From: Neurospora tetraspora
Lineage: Eukaryota; Ascomycota; Sordariomycetes; Sordariales; Sordariaceae
Direction: 5' to 3'
DNA length: 64,000 bases
NCBI RefSeq assembly: GCF_033439725.1
Contig: NW_026944385.1
Location: forward strand, 2,823,001 to 2,887,000
A program made the position numbers and the translations under genes. Positions 25,229 to 37,016 of the stretch are shown here, piece after piece (position 1 is the first letter of the stretch; each line of letters begins with the position of its first letter). Under the pieces are notes generated by a model that had not been told where the DNA came from, did not search any database, and was given only the letters and a program-made list of their open reading frames with translations.

Positions 25229-27254
25229 CTAAGATTGTTCCTCGGCAACTTTCAGTGCTCTGGTAAACACATTGACAAGCTCATCTGTTTCCTCCAACCC
25301 GACACTGATCCGTATCAAGTTCCTGTCAACGCCATACTGCTCAGCCCAGTCAAGCTCCTGATAATGCGCCAGGAGCACATAGGGCGAAGTCAATGTGAAG
25401 TTGGTTCCCAAGCTCGGTCCCTTGGCCGTCTCGAGCGCATCGTAAAAGGCCACAGCCTGCTTCTTCCCCTTCAAGACCACAGAGACAAGACCACCGTAGC
25501 CTCCTTGTGGCAGCTTGACCGCTTCATAGTTGGCCCGTGAATCGTTGTACTTGGGGTAGTAGAGAGTCTTGACGAGCGGATGATCTTTGAGGACACGGCA
25601 AATGGCCTCGGCATTTGCATTGACTCGGTCTATGCGCGCAACAAAGTCTCTGCTGTTGCGCTCCATGAAGATGACATCCTCGGGCCAGTAGGTGTCCTCC
25701 AATTGCTGCTGGAAGAAGGCTTTCAGGGCTGGATAGTATCGTGAGTTAGGGTTCAATATAGCACCGCCACCCATGACGTTGCAGTGGCCGCTAAAAATCT
25801 TCGTGAGACTGCTGACAACAATGTCCGCGAACTGGAGGATATTCACATTCGCAAAGGTGCCAATAGTCTCGTCTACAACAACGGCAAATTCGTACTTGTC
25901 CGCCAGCTCCCGAATACGGACCAAGTTGGGACAACTGAGTGTGGGGTTGCCCGGAAATTCACAGAAAAGAGCCAGATACCGCTCTCCGGCCTCGAGTCGA
26001 GTCTCCAAGTCGTCGAGGTCGGACTCGGAGGCGCGGCCGTAGAACAACGCACCGGAAGGGTTGAACTTCTCGAGAATCTTGAGCGTATCGACGTAAGGGA
26101 AGCCAAAGTTGACGCCTTTTAGCGGCGTGCTGCCCGGCGGGGTTCGAATGGAATACAGCGCTCTGTGGGCATGAAAAATCGCGTTTATTCCGCATGGGAA
26201 GAGATAGATATCCTCCTCGCGAAGATTGGCGATGCCGCGGGTGTTGGAACTCATCTGCTTTTCTGACAGCGAAGGGGAACCTCCAAGGTCATGGTCGGCA
26301 CTCCGCAGTGCTCCGGCAATTCGTCTCTTGATGGCGGACTTGGCGGGTTGGACAAAGGAGAGGTCGAGATTTCTGCCGAAACGCTCTTCTAGAAAACGGG
26401 AAGTCTCCTGTATCATGGCAGTCTCTCCGGTGGTCCCGTTGACGTGACCGTGCATATTCGGCTGCTGGTTTCCTCTGGCGTCAAGCGAAGCCTGCCGCTG
26501 GTAGCGCTTAGGACCGCGACACGGCTTTGCTGAAGCAGAGGCATCTGCGTTACGGAGTTCAATCAGAGGACGCAGCAAGCCGTCTGTGAACAAACCGTGG
26601 CAGAACTCAGCCCGGCGGCTAGAAACGCCATCTCCACTATGCTGCCAGTACTGCTTTGCGAAAGGAAAGCCGTCCTGTGGCATGATGACAGCAGAGATGG
26701 AGGGACAGAGGGGCTCCAGGGCACGCGCCTCGGGATTTGACATATCAAGAACGAGGTTGATGACCTCGATATTGATGCAGACATCAACAGGTGCTCGCGA
26801 ACGGATGAAATCAACGCAGCGAGAGGCAATGGTCGGCGTTGGAAAGAGCATGGCTGTGATATCACTAGGTCGCTTGGCCGTGGTACTGACATGCTTGGCC
26901 ACAATGTCAGCAGCAAAGGCCTGAATGCTCCGGTGGATAAAGAAGCTGACAGAAGCCGGTCAGTACAACTGCAGTGCTGATCGAGATACTGCGACCGTAG
27001 GGATCGTGGTGTCTGGAGGACAGGCGCACACTTACCGAGGATACCCCGTTGTCATGCGCTTAACAACCCAATCCTGGCCCTCCTCATAGCCGACATTGGC
27101 ACTCCAGGTTGGGAGTGAGACGCTCACGGCCTAGATACAGCAACTTAAGGTCAGCAAGAGGCATGGTGAAGGTGGTGACTGTATATGCTTGGGCATGGGT
27201 GCATACATGAGCGGTCTCCGAGGGTATAGAATCCCCAAGCTCGAACGTAGGCAT
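25229..27254 (-). CDS. STR2: Cystathionine gamma-synthase (Str2/met-7 type)
   Basis: PLP enzyme of the Cys/Met metabolism family, 619 residues. It forms cystathionine from cysteine and an O-acylhomoserine in transsulfuration. Exons: 27254-27207 ([16 protein letters not shown]), 27130-27036 and 26945-25229; introns 76 and 90 bp. The N-terminal block [18 protein letters not shown] and TTGYPRFFIH is characteristic of fungal Str2-type enzymes. The PLP Lys is about residue 430 in [16 protein letters not shown]; the ring-contacting Asp is about 406 in [10 protein letters not shown]. Substrate-loop [12 protein letters not shown] precedes it. A region about residues 185-290, including [16 protein letters not shown] and a basic stretch, is longer than in bacterial MetB, as usual in fungi. 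The gene's 5' end faces the VOC gene's 3' end. Confidence 0.93.
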
Positions 27255-28622
27255 GGTATACGTAACCGAGTGCCAGGTGAGCGCGGTTAAGTGGTAAGAC
27301 GAGTTGTGATGCTGCGTGGATGTTATAATTTTGCTTCGAGCTGGTGTGAGGAGCACCTTCTCTACTGGTTTCTGGCCTAACGGGATGCTGTCTTCCTCCT
27401 GTTAGCTGGTTACAATCAACCGCTCAAGATAGTGAGGCAAGGGCAAGCCCCAAGAACATGGCTTACATAAAATTAGGTGTGTCGTTCTTCTGTTTACCTC
27501 GCTATTAGTTCTGAGTAAGGGAATGAGTCAAGGGTGGATGTCGAGTGAGCGAGCAAGTGAGTGAGCGAGTTGGAATTGGTGGCCAAGGAGTGGCTCGTTG
27601 AAGCCGAGTATCGGAGGTATCCAAGTATCCGTACTTGTTGTCGTATCCAATCAATCACGAAGTTAGATCTAAGCTAGCGGTGACGATTGTGTAGATTATG
27701 TGAAGCATGTTTCTTTGGCAGATTCGCACATTTGACGTTTGGCTTATAGTCCTTGTCACAGCCCACGCCACATTTCGCAAGTCCCTCCTTCTCTGCCAGA
27801 TACACCTTACTCTATATAATATTCTTCTTGTCCGTAACGCTGCATTGTTATATTATGCAGCATACGTCCTTACCCTCGCCTACATAGTCAATGTACCTAC
27901 GTACCAGGCGGCGCAAAACCAACATGCCGGAATCCACAGTCCCCACCCCGTCTTTAATGGGTCCATGCCCGAACGCTTAGACCTACACATCGAAGCCGTA
28001 AATCGGTGACGGAAGGTACAGTAGACGGAAGAAGAGGCATGAGATCAATGGAAACCATGTGGTGATTTTGATGGATTGATTGGCTTGGTGGAAGAAGAGG
28101 AAGAGGACTGCCAATCCCCTGCTAAATACCCTAGAAACGAAGACTTTGGTGGGGGACAACCCAGAGTGGAGACAGGCAGCATCTTTCTGTTCTGCCCCTG
28201 CCGACCAGCCGACTTCCAACAGTTCGTCAAACGCGAGTCGCTCCTATGATGAAACAAAGGTACGTTGAGCAGGACGGGATACGTAAAATATTCTGTTCAA
28301 CTCATTTCTCTACACTAGTGATAGCCTTCCGAACTCTGCGCTTTACATACCACGGAATATGCCCTACGATTTGTGGCAGTGCTCGTTCGCCCGCCCTATA
28401 TTGTCCATCACAAGCCTAACTGGCCATGGTCTCCCTATGCCGTCATACCAATATCTCACATGCCCTACATCTAAACATCCATAACCGTACGGCCACGGAA
28501 AACGACCAAGTACAAAATGAACACAAAAGCTTTGTTCCAACATACGCTCCCCATGTGCAAGTCGTCCCCCATGACCATTTTTTCTCTATGCTTGGGTTGT
28601 TCATTGTGACCCCCCCCCCGGT
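27255..28622. other. Gene-free interval upstream of cystathionine gamma-synthase
   Basis: 1.37 kb between the start of one minus-strand gene and the stop of the next. It should contain the cystathionine gamma-synthase promoter, and the 3' UTR of the VOC gene near 28.3-28.6 kb. A GAGCGAGTGAG-type tandem repeat lies near 27541-27572. No gene seen. Confidence 0.4.
28610..28619. repeat. C10 homopolymer beside a stop codon
   Basis: Ten consecutive C residues end four bases from the stop codon of the VOC gene. Length should be treated cautiously because homopolymers are prone to sequencing error, though an error here would not alter the coding frame. Confidence 0.7.
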
Positions 28623-30263
28623 TTAGTTGTAGTATGCCCGACCGCTCCTGCGAGTCCCCACACAGCTGATGCTGTCGCTGGGTACGATGCTATCGGCATC
28701 TTCTTGGTCCTCTACCTCGCTGCCCCACTTTGTGGACTGAACACCCGGGGTGTCGGGCGGTAGCAGAATCTCACGAGGTGTGACGAGCTCGCTCAAGCTA
28801 CCCGAAGCATTTCTGGGCAAACCCCCATCACGGCTCGAACCATAAGCGCCAGACCTTCCCAATGGACTGCCACCGACTTTGACAGTCGTCGTCTTCATGC
28901 GGGTGCCTGACTTGGAGCGTCTGACTGTGTAGGACTCTTCAACCGGGGAACCGTGGATGGTACTCGAGGATCGATGACTCTTTGTTGACGCATAGCCGTC
29001 CCGCTCTGGCGTACTCGTGTCGTATGTGTAGCTTCGCTGCACCATTGGCGGGTGTTTTGCGCCTCTTGAGCTTTGAAGGTGGTGGTGATCCGATGAGATA
29101 CTCACGGGTGGTCGTCCATAGTCCGCCTCGCTGCGGTCCCGAGGAGACCCGCGAGACCGCGGTGTCATATGACGGCCTCGAACGTCCTCCAAGCCATCTC
29201 CAAAGCCGTCGTCCACATCTCTGCTTCGCGAAGTGCCCGCATAACTGCTGTATCGAGTGATGTACTCCGGCCGCGGCCCTGGCCGGGAAGCACTGCCAGA
29301 GGTATGCAGGTGCTCATCAGGTAAGCGAACCTTGTCCACTGCCCGGTCCACTTCCACATAACGTGCCCTAGACTCCAAAGGTTTTCCGGAATACTTTTCT
29401 ACATGCCCCTCCTGGTGGCTGCAGCGGCGTGAAAACGATGGCGGCTCATGATCATCACGCGATGAGCGGGACCGATCCGCCTTGGACATGCTGTACAAAG
29501 CACCTCCCACTGCTCCGGCGGCCGCGACGCCCAAGATGGTACCCACAACCGTACTTGGACTGATGCCTCCGGAGTTGTGCCTGGTTGGGACAGCGGGAGC
29601 ATAAGAGGCCGTCCTCGACACGTGGCTCCGCCTGGAAGCATGTCGATCATCGTCCTCAACCTCAGCAGAACGCCGGTGACACGAAGGAGGGTTTGATCCC
29701 GAATATGATGGATGGGACACTGCACCTGGGCGCTGCTCTAAACCTGCTATATCGTATTTCCACAGGAGAACCCGACTTGGTTCTTCATCGGCTGACTGCT
29801 GGTACCTTGTGGCTGTGCCACCGTGATGGGACGGGTAGCTTTCGGAAGGCTGATATACGATCTCCATGGTGTTGCCGTCAGGGTCAGTGACGTTGATTTT
29901 GAGGTCGCCAGCTCGACTGACACTCCTGTGGGCCTTGGCGGTTGTGGCAGCTGATCGAGAATCAACAGGGTGCCGCAATGATTTATCACCGGCGTCTGGT
30001 GAAGCTCGGCGCGCGCAACTAAAAGCCTCGTCGGCTGCGGCCGCAGAAGGGGCGGAAAGGGAAATATGCGAGAGTCTCAAGGCTCGATGCGGGTCAACTT
30101 CACGAATCTGGAAGACGGGTTTGTCGCGTGACGGATGGCCGTAGGTGATGGATGGTAGGGGCCCGTCCTCCTCACTCAGGTAGCGCAGGCCAATATTCTT
30201 GATGATGGCCGCGTAAAAGGGTGCGGAGGATGAGAGATGAGAGACTTCGAGGAAGGGAAGCAT
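28623..30263 (-). CDS. VOC-fold protein with long disordered Ser/Arg-rich tail
   Basis: Single-exon frame of 546 residues, start at the methionine of MLPFLEVSHLSSSAPFY. Residues 1-140 resemble a glyoxalase/vicinal-oxygen-chelate half-fold: a beta strand with LEVSH, a FYAAIIKNIGLRYL helix, a LRLSHISLSAP strand and a closing DPDGNTMEIVY strand, the usual end of a VOC module. From about residue 145 the sequence becomes low-complexity, rich in Ser, Arg, His and Asp. It contains a Gly/Ala-rich hydrophobic segment (VVGTILGVAAAGAVGGALY, about residues 239-257) that could be a glycine-zipper or membrane segment. Enzymatic activity is not assured. Longer in-frame upstream sequence lacks an ATG. Function unknown. 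Confidence 0.75.
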   Translation of the reverse strand: MLPFLEVSHLSSSAPFYAAIIKNIGLRYLSEEDGPLPSITYGHPSRDKPVFQIREVDPHRALRLSHISLSAPSAAAADEAFSCARRASPDAGDKSLRHPVDSRSAATTAKAHRSVSRAGDLKINVTDPDGNTMEIVYQPSESYPSHHGGTATRYQQSADEEPSRVLLWKYDIAGLEQRPGAVSHPSYSGSNPPSCHRRSAEVEDDDRHASRRSHVSRTASYAPAVPTRHNSGGISPSTVVGTILGVAAAGAVGGALYSMSKADRSRSSRDDHEPPSFSRRCSHQEGHVEKYSGKPLESRARYVEVDRAVDKVRLPDEHLHTSGSASRPGPRPEYITRYSSYAGTSRSRDVDDGFGDGLEDVRGRHMTPRSRGSPRDRSEADYGRPPVSISSDHHHLQSSRGAKHPPMVQRSYTYDTSTPERDGYASTKSHRSSSTIHGSPVEESYTVRRSKSGTRMKTTTVKVGGSPLGRSGAYGSSRDGGLPRNASGSLSELVTPREILLPPDTPGVQSTKWGSEVEDQEDADSIVPSDSISCVGTRRSGRAYYN

Positions 30264-32504
30264 CTTGACTGATGTGTTTATGTTGAAAATCTGGCCACCC
30301 AAGCAACGAGCGAAGGCATGCAGCCCACAGACGTTTGCAAGCTGCTGATCGATGCCCACCCCTCAGTTTGATATACAGCCCCGGTGTTGAAGAGGAAGTT
30401 GATATGTGGCAACCTTTTGAGTGTCCGAGGTGTTGAAGGTCGCCGAGCTAACAGGGAATCTCAAGGTACCGTTGAGGCACCGTTCAAGTACCGTGGCGCG
30501 AGCAGGCGATCAAGACAGGGGTGTGCTGCCGCTCACGGCTCACCACATCCAAGCACTCGAGGCCAGGAGCTGTGAGGCGTATCCGTGGTGGTTGAGTCTA
30601 GTTGTGCTCTCAAAGCACCGCCGCAAAGGTGCGTTATGGAAAGAGTGAGGAGGTTGAGTTGGAGGAAGTGACTTGTGAAGCGGAGGCCTTTCTCACCGGT
30701 CCGGCTTTTGTCACAGACAAATGGTGTAGGGCGGGAAAAGCCACGTCCAGAAGAAGGGCCAGATAGCGATTGCTGCTTGGTGAAATCACTTGACGGTCGG
30801 ATAGTGGTTGGATTCGTCCACGTATTAGTCATGTTAGTAGTAGGAGGAAGAGTGGTAGAGGTAGCCAGGTCGCAAGTGTAGGTAAGTGGAAAGGCATATT
30901 CCCTTTGGGGCTGATGCGCTTCGACTTCCTCTTGTGAGGCAGTAATGGCAGGTTCCTGGTAGTTGTGGGTCCCAAGCGCCTATTTTCGGGCTCATCGTGG
31001 GGATACCAAGTCACTACAGCGTATAGTGTAAAAGAGCATCCCGAACTGCCAGAGTATACAGTCCTGTGGTTGGTGGTGATGGGAGGCAAGACAGCAAGCC
31101 CTAACGCGACCCGGCCATCCGGCCTGACTTGGCTGACTGGCGATCGAGGGCGGGAGAATCTCCATTGGCGAACACCCATCTCCGCCCTTTTAGGCAAATG
31201 CAACCTTGCAACATTCCTACTTTTTCCTCTTGATGATCACTCGCACTGCAGGATTTTCCGTGGACAACCGCTGGCCGTTGCCGCTCACTGACGGTCACCA
31301 CTGTGCCGCTGCCTGACGAGCCATCCTTTTGGCCTAGCATGCATCGCCACGGCTACGGTGAACGCTTCGGTGCCTGGGTGCCCAAGTCGAAGTCTTGTAT
31401 GTAAGGCTTTTCGTACCCGAATCAGCCTGTCTTGTTCGAGGTGAGCGTACCGTGGTGAGCGGGTGGGATCAGCGTGTCCGTTACGCACTTGCATGCCGAA
31501 TTGGTGCCGAACACTACACATTTTCCTTGTCGCCACTGGGTTGTGTGTTCCTGGCGCACAAGCAGTGTATATCATTCAAACCCAAAATATCCAACCTACA
31601 AATTTGGAGATTGCTCCGGTGCGCGTTCCAATATGATGCAGTCTCGGGAGCAAATCCACAGGTGATAAAGACCCAATGGCCAACGCCAATGCCTGGGCTA
31701 TCTTCTTCCTGAAATCCATTGGCCGAATGAAGACAACCACGTGAGAGGCATCAAGGCCTGCACGCTTCTTGTACCCGTCCATATTTCATTGCGAGTACAC
31801 GGCACTACTTGTCAGGCTTTCAAGCGACCGTGGAAAGAGAAAGAGGGACGTGGAAAGGAAATCAGAGGAGTTTACGCGGCAAGAGAGAGACATTGGTTTA
31901 CAAAGGCTGATTTCGGGGGAGATGCTTTGCTGCAAAAAAGGGGAGGGTATGTCCACGACATTTCAGCCCCCTTCTCGCCTGCTCAAATATATCAATGCTG
32001 ACCTGTTGTTAGTGTGTCACTTCCTAATTCCTACCACCAATTCTAACCGGGCAAGTCGCTACTTGCCCTTCTTTCCGCAATGGTAGTGTCGAAGTTGACA
32101 TGGCGCATGGCAAGCGTTCGGTCGACCAAAGAATACGTTGACCCGAGGAATTTGTATCCGCAAGAAGAGATTATTAACTAGCTAAGATTGGGCATGTGAA
32201 AGAGCTAGGAAGAGGCGAAAAAGAGTATATGACAAAAGGAGAGGAGGGAAGGCAAGCCAGGTTGAATGGTCTTGCGTAGACGATGAAAGCGTCTTGAGTC
32301 CGTTGTTGAACGCCCCATGTTTTGGTTGCAAAAACAGCGACAGCGCAATCACATGCGACCCAAGTTCCGGAAGCTCTGGCCCGCAAAATCGCGATGTTGT
32401 ATCACGAAGCTGGCCAAAGCCCCCGCAACCTCTCTCACGCGTGAGAAAGGCAAACAGACCTTTCACCCATCCCTCCATGTTTCCCACCACGGTTTAGATG
32501 CCGA
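30264..32504. other. Gene-free interval between VOC gene and EMG1
   Basis: 2.24 kb upstream of the VOC gene and downstream of EMG1, both minus strand. Open frames of up to about 120 codons occur on both strands but have no recognisable motif. It should hold the VOC promoter and the EMG1 3' UTR. Confidence 0.4.
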
Positions 32505-33972
32505 TTAGATGATGTCCCACGCATCCTCAGCGGCGTGACAGAACTTGCTGCACGCTACGCTGGCTGACAAGCTATAATTGCTAATGGAGATCTTCTCATC
32601 GACATACTCATCCGCAAAGTTGTCGGCGCCCTTGGCCATGGCGCCAACAAAGAAGCAGATGCTCTCGTTCTCGCCCAAAGTGTCGATGTACTCGCGGACG
32701 CGCACAACGGGGGCGTCGAAGCTGAGCGTAACCTTGCGGCAGTTGGGAGGCAGATGGTCCGTAATAGGGTTCTGAATCACCTTCAAGAGCTTCTCCTGCG
32801 AGTTGGTTCCCTTGATGGACAGACGATGGAGAAGCTGGACCATGAGACCAGCGAAGCGCTTGAAGGTGCGGGGTATACGGACAGAAGGCGAGACCTCGAT
32901 CAAAACCCCCTTGGCGGTCTGGATGTAAATCTGCAGCCTTCCAGCCTTGTTGACGGGCGAGTCGAGAAGCGTGAGGAGGCACTAGAGAACAACGATGGCG
33001 AGTGTCAGTAGCAGTGCCCGCATGTTGAATGCAGACTGGGAGTGTTTCCAACCTGGTGGGTGATGTCGGGGCGAGCGTCACTGATGTCTCTGTTCATCTT
33101 GCGCATGACACCAATGTGCTCATCGCTGTTGAGGAGCGAGTACTTTTCCTCTCGCTGCATGCCCATGCGGCCGGAGCCGCCGTGGGACGCCTTGTAGGTC
33201 TCGAGGCTGGCGTTGGAGAGCACCACGATGAGCCTCTTGGTGTCCTTGTCGGTAGGTGGGATGGGCATGTGCTGCTCGGCGACGAGTTGGGGCAGTGCCG
33301 GAGGAGGGAGCGACTGGGTGCCTGCCATGGTTACGTCGTGGTTAGACATGTTGAAAGTCTGAAGCTCAATCAATGATCGGATGACCAAATGTCCGGGGGC
33401 AATGGCAGGCAGGGTAGAGACGGCAGGGCGACGGCGCTGGTAGAAACAGTATGTTTGATGATGGTTGCTAATATGGTCGTTGTGATGGTGACGGGGACGG
33501 GGACGATGGATGATGTGTAGCCAAGAGAACGCAAGAATGGAGACGAGACGGCCTTTCGAGTTTTCGAGCGAAAAACGAAATGGTATTGGCCATCGGCGAT
33601 CAAGAGAGTGGGGTACCGAAGTGTTCCAGACTTCCCCTCTTTTCGTCCCCAGCGCATCTTCCCGTCCTGGTTGTTCCCGTCGTCCAGATTTTTTTTTTTT
33701 TTTTTCCCGTCTGCGCCGCGCATGCGCTAGGCTTGGCAGCAGCGCAACACACCTTGGGAACACCCAAGGCCCGCCTCTCAAAACTCCGAAAGGCTATCAC
33801 CTCGAGCGCCGCAACAACTCGTGTTCAGGCCACAAGTCATAGGACCATGGAGGCCGCGGATGGACAATGTGATTATCTGACATGGAAGGGATTGAAAAGT
33901 CGAGGAGGGGTTGAACTTACGAGGCCGCTTGCCAGCACGGGGGGGTTCTGGGGAAGATGATCCGGACGACAT
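32505..33972 (-). CDS. EMG1: 18S rRNA pseudouridine N1-methyltransferase EMG1/NEP1
   Basis: SPOUT-class methyltransferase, 265 residues in the preferred model. It methylates the hypermodified pseudouridine of 18S rRNA in the nucleolus and is needed for 40S assembly. Exons: 33972-33921 ([17 protein letters not shown]), 33321-33053 and 32981-32505. Conserved blocks include [72 protein letters not shown] and the C-terminal [24 protein letters not shown] cofactor loops. Intron 1 is long (599 bp), with a TCTAAC branch and GGCAG acceptor. The intron side of exon 2 is itself open, and an in-frame ATG at 33349 ([10 protein letters not shown]) offers an alternative start. Divergent from SLM1. Confidence 0.93.
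33689..33705. repeat. T17 homopolymer inside EMG1 intron 1
   Basis: Seventeen consecutive T on the plus strand (A17 in the EMG1 transcript), within the 599-bp first intron or alternative 5' leader. Confidence 0.8.
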
Positions 33973-36900
33973 GGTGGCTGGCAGGGGAGCACGGAGCAAA
34001 GGCAACGATGGACAACCAGATGGACCCTTGATGACAAAATTGAAGCGGAAAGTTGCAGGAAGAACGAGACGAGAGCGCGGGTTGCGCGGGCACACGTGCC
34101 TTTTTATATGTTCACTAAGCCCGATAAGACGGCGGTGATCCCCAGGAACCCGAGTAAGGCGTTACATTTCAGGGTTCCAGACAGATGGCTTCGACACCCT
34201 GCGCCCACGCCAAGCTGCAAGACGCAGCTAGCCTCAAGGTAGGAAATCCACCATTGACGCGAAGGAACCAAAAACATGCAGAAAGCAGCCCTAGGTTGAT
34301 TTCCATCTACGTACATACCACGGTACATAATGTAAAACGGTAACTTACGGATCACCTTTCGCTCTCCATACCACTGATGATTTTATAAAATAAACTGCAC
34401 AACTTTGGAGTTATCTGTTTGTCCCTCTACAATTTATATGGAGCTTGTCTTGGAATCAGATCTCTCTTTCTGCAATACCACCTGACTACCTACAATCCAG
34501 CCCTGGTTTGTTTGCTAGTTAGGTACAAAAAACGCGGATGGGTGCCGTAGGGGACTGCCCTCTTATATCTTCCAGTCTTGAACATCTCGAAGGAGACTGT
34601 TCAACCCATGGCCGAAGAACCAAACTAACAAACAAACCAGTATTGTATTGTACCAACCCTTCGGCAATAATTGACACGCCAGCCAATCGCCGACATGGCC
34701 ACCCAGTGGAGCGAGCTGGAGAACTGGTGGAGGATGTTGGGGATTGCTCCGCCTGGACATGGACTAGGGAGACTCCTCCGCCGACGTCGGGGTTGTTTCT
34801 AGAATCTAGAGAGGCAACCTGGTCCAACTGCCATCCATCGACATGGCGAGAGACCATTTTAACAACATAGGCTCAGAGTGGTACCTAATTCTGCGTACAG
34901 CATTCCAAGAAACACGACCCGTAACCAGCACCGCTGAGACGGCGGCAAAGTGTCAAGCTTCGGCTTTGCGAGACCCGGACCTACCACAGAAGGGGAGACG
35001 GGCTACATGGGCGGCGTACTACACGTATTCATATGTATGCCATGCGAGCCGAAAGATCTACGTATGATTCTGCTCTCCCAAACCCGATCGTTAGAAGCTC
35101 GGCTGGGCGCCGCTACACATGAAAGTGGACATGCTCTGCACACTAGGTAGGGCTGCGGGCCGTCTCGCGATTAAGAGCCCTACCGGGAGTCTGGAACGGC
35201 AGATCCTTGACAGGACGACACCATGACAAGCTCGGTGGAATATGTACTGCGCGGCCATTAGAGTCATAACTGATAGATGCCGCCAGTTGCTCCTGATTAA
35301 GATACCCCACAAAATATTATTTAATATGAACCAGTCGGGATCTGGAGCTCTGAATGGCGTCGCTTGATTGGACTTGGTGTCTACATAGTAGGAAGAAACC
35401 CAGATAGCTCACAAGGTGGACTCTTGGCATCTACCTATACGATGTTTTGGGGAACGGTTTATAGTAATATGCGAATAAGAAAATACAACCTTCAATCTTA
35501 AGTTGTAATGTGATCAAACTACGTGGCTTGGCATTTCAGCGCCCTCGGCTGCTCAGTTTGTTCCCAGTGACGCAATTGGTCGTATTTGGACTTGCCATTC
35601 CCAGACAATGATCAAATCCGGGACCTTGAGGTTTTGAAAAGACTCAAGAGGGTGCAAAACCAAGGCCGCAATACGTCATCCGCCGGCGGATTGTGGCACA
35701 AAGAACGGCCACCTTCGCGCTTCAACGTGCACTTTGACTTGCAGTGAGATTGCCCAATCTGGCAAACCTTGGATCATCTTGGACCTCGATCGAGACGCTT
35801 TAGGCCAATCCCGTTCCGAGCAAGGCCACGGGTAATGTGAAGCGTCTGGTTGCGGCTAGTTGACGGTAGGTAGGTAACCTGGTAGGTAGGGAGGTAGGTT
35901 ACCTACCTCTACCTCTAGAGCTATGTAGGACAGTGCCTGGTGTGACAGGTAACAGGCTCACCTGGCCCAAGATAGCTCGACGTCGTGTTCGCTCTGTGAT
36001 GTAATGGGTCAGCCATGGGCTGCTCTGGCCGCCGTGTCTATCATGGTCTTGTGATATGACAACTAAAACCTGCAATTTGGAACCACCAGCTCCCGTCTCG
36101 TGCTGAAGGGGCTCGCTCGTTTTATGTCTTTCTGCTATGTCACCCAGGCTTACCTACCAGGCCAACATCACCTTTCACAGATTACTTCTAGGACTGTCCT
36201 TCTTTGCTTGCCCTGAGAAACTCCAAGCACTCCAGTGAGAAAAAAAGACAAAACAAAAAAAAGGGTCCAAAAATAAACTCAAGTGGTGTACTATTGAGTG
36301 GGGTCACTTCATCTGAAGCTGCAACATCGAGTCTAGGAGCAGCCCCCGGTCCGTAATTTGCGGGGGCCGATCAACAGCTCCATCATATGCCCGGAATAGC
36401 GCACGCTACAGCAGCACAATTAGCCCAGACCCTGCCCAGCGTTCTTTGTTGCTGCCCTGCCCCCGGTGACGACGACATCATTGCCCCAGCTGCCCAGGTC
36501 CCAGACGGCCCAAGGCACCAAACAACATTACCACTTTCCCTGCTCGCCTTCTTCCTCTAAAACTGCCTCGCTCTACAACCAGCACTTTCCGCGCGCCCAC
36601 GCATTTCCTACTACCTCTAGTTTCGGATGCGCAGTCATTGTGTTCCCGTCCAGTCGCGACCTCATAGGTAGCGGTAGCAATATCTCATTTCCAATTTCCA
36701 GTCCTGGATCGCCCGACTCGGTTTGCTCACTGCTCCTGCTCCCGCCTCATCATCCAAACATATCCAGGTTAACACCCGCGCGCGTCCATCCAAGCTGCCT
36801 TTACGCTGCCTTTCTCCAAAACCTATTGCCGCTCCGCCTTCTCGTCCTTTCGTACAGCCCAAGGTCTGCGGACTAGATATCCTAGTCGACCGCTTCCGCT

Positions 36901-37016
36901 ACCGCTACCACGACCCAACCAGCCGCTTTACCTCCCCAACTCCCGAGCCTACCTATACTCTCTGTCCTTGTCCCAGTGCCGGGTGAGGTGTCCTGCGGCC
37001 CGCGCCGACACTCGCC
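33973..37016. promoter_or_regulatory. Divergent EMG1/SLM1 interval
   Basis: 3.04 kb between two start codons, the longest gene-free stretch of the island. The first half has unconvincing open frames. Around 35862-35924 lies a GGTAGGTA repeat with a hairpin. The last 500 bp before SLM1 are C-rich and probably 5' leader, containing non-SLM1 open frames. I cannot support any gene here. Confidence 0.4.
35862..35924. repeat. GGTAGGTA repeat cluster with hairpin
   Basis: Tandem GGTAGGTAGGTAACC and GGTAGGTAGGG units, then AGGTAGGT-T-ACCTACCT, which forms an 8-bp perfect stem with a one-base centre. Confidence 0.6.

Noticed and set aside
34519-34870. Overlapping 110-codon frames on both strands between EMG1 and SLM1
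   Set aside because: Mirror-image frames of similar length with no family features are typical of chance in GC-balanced intergenic DNA.
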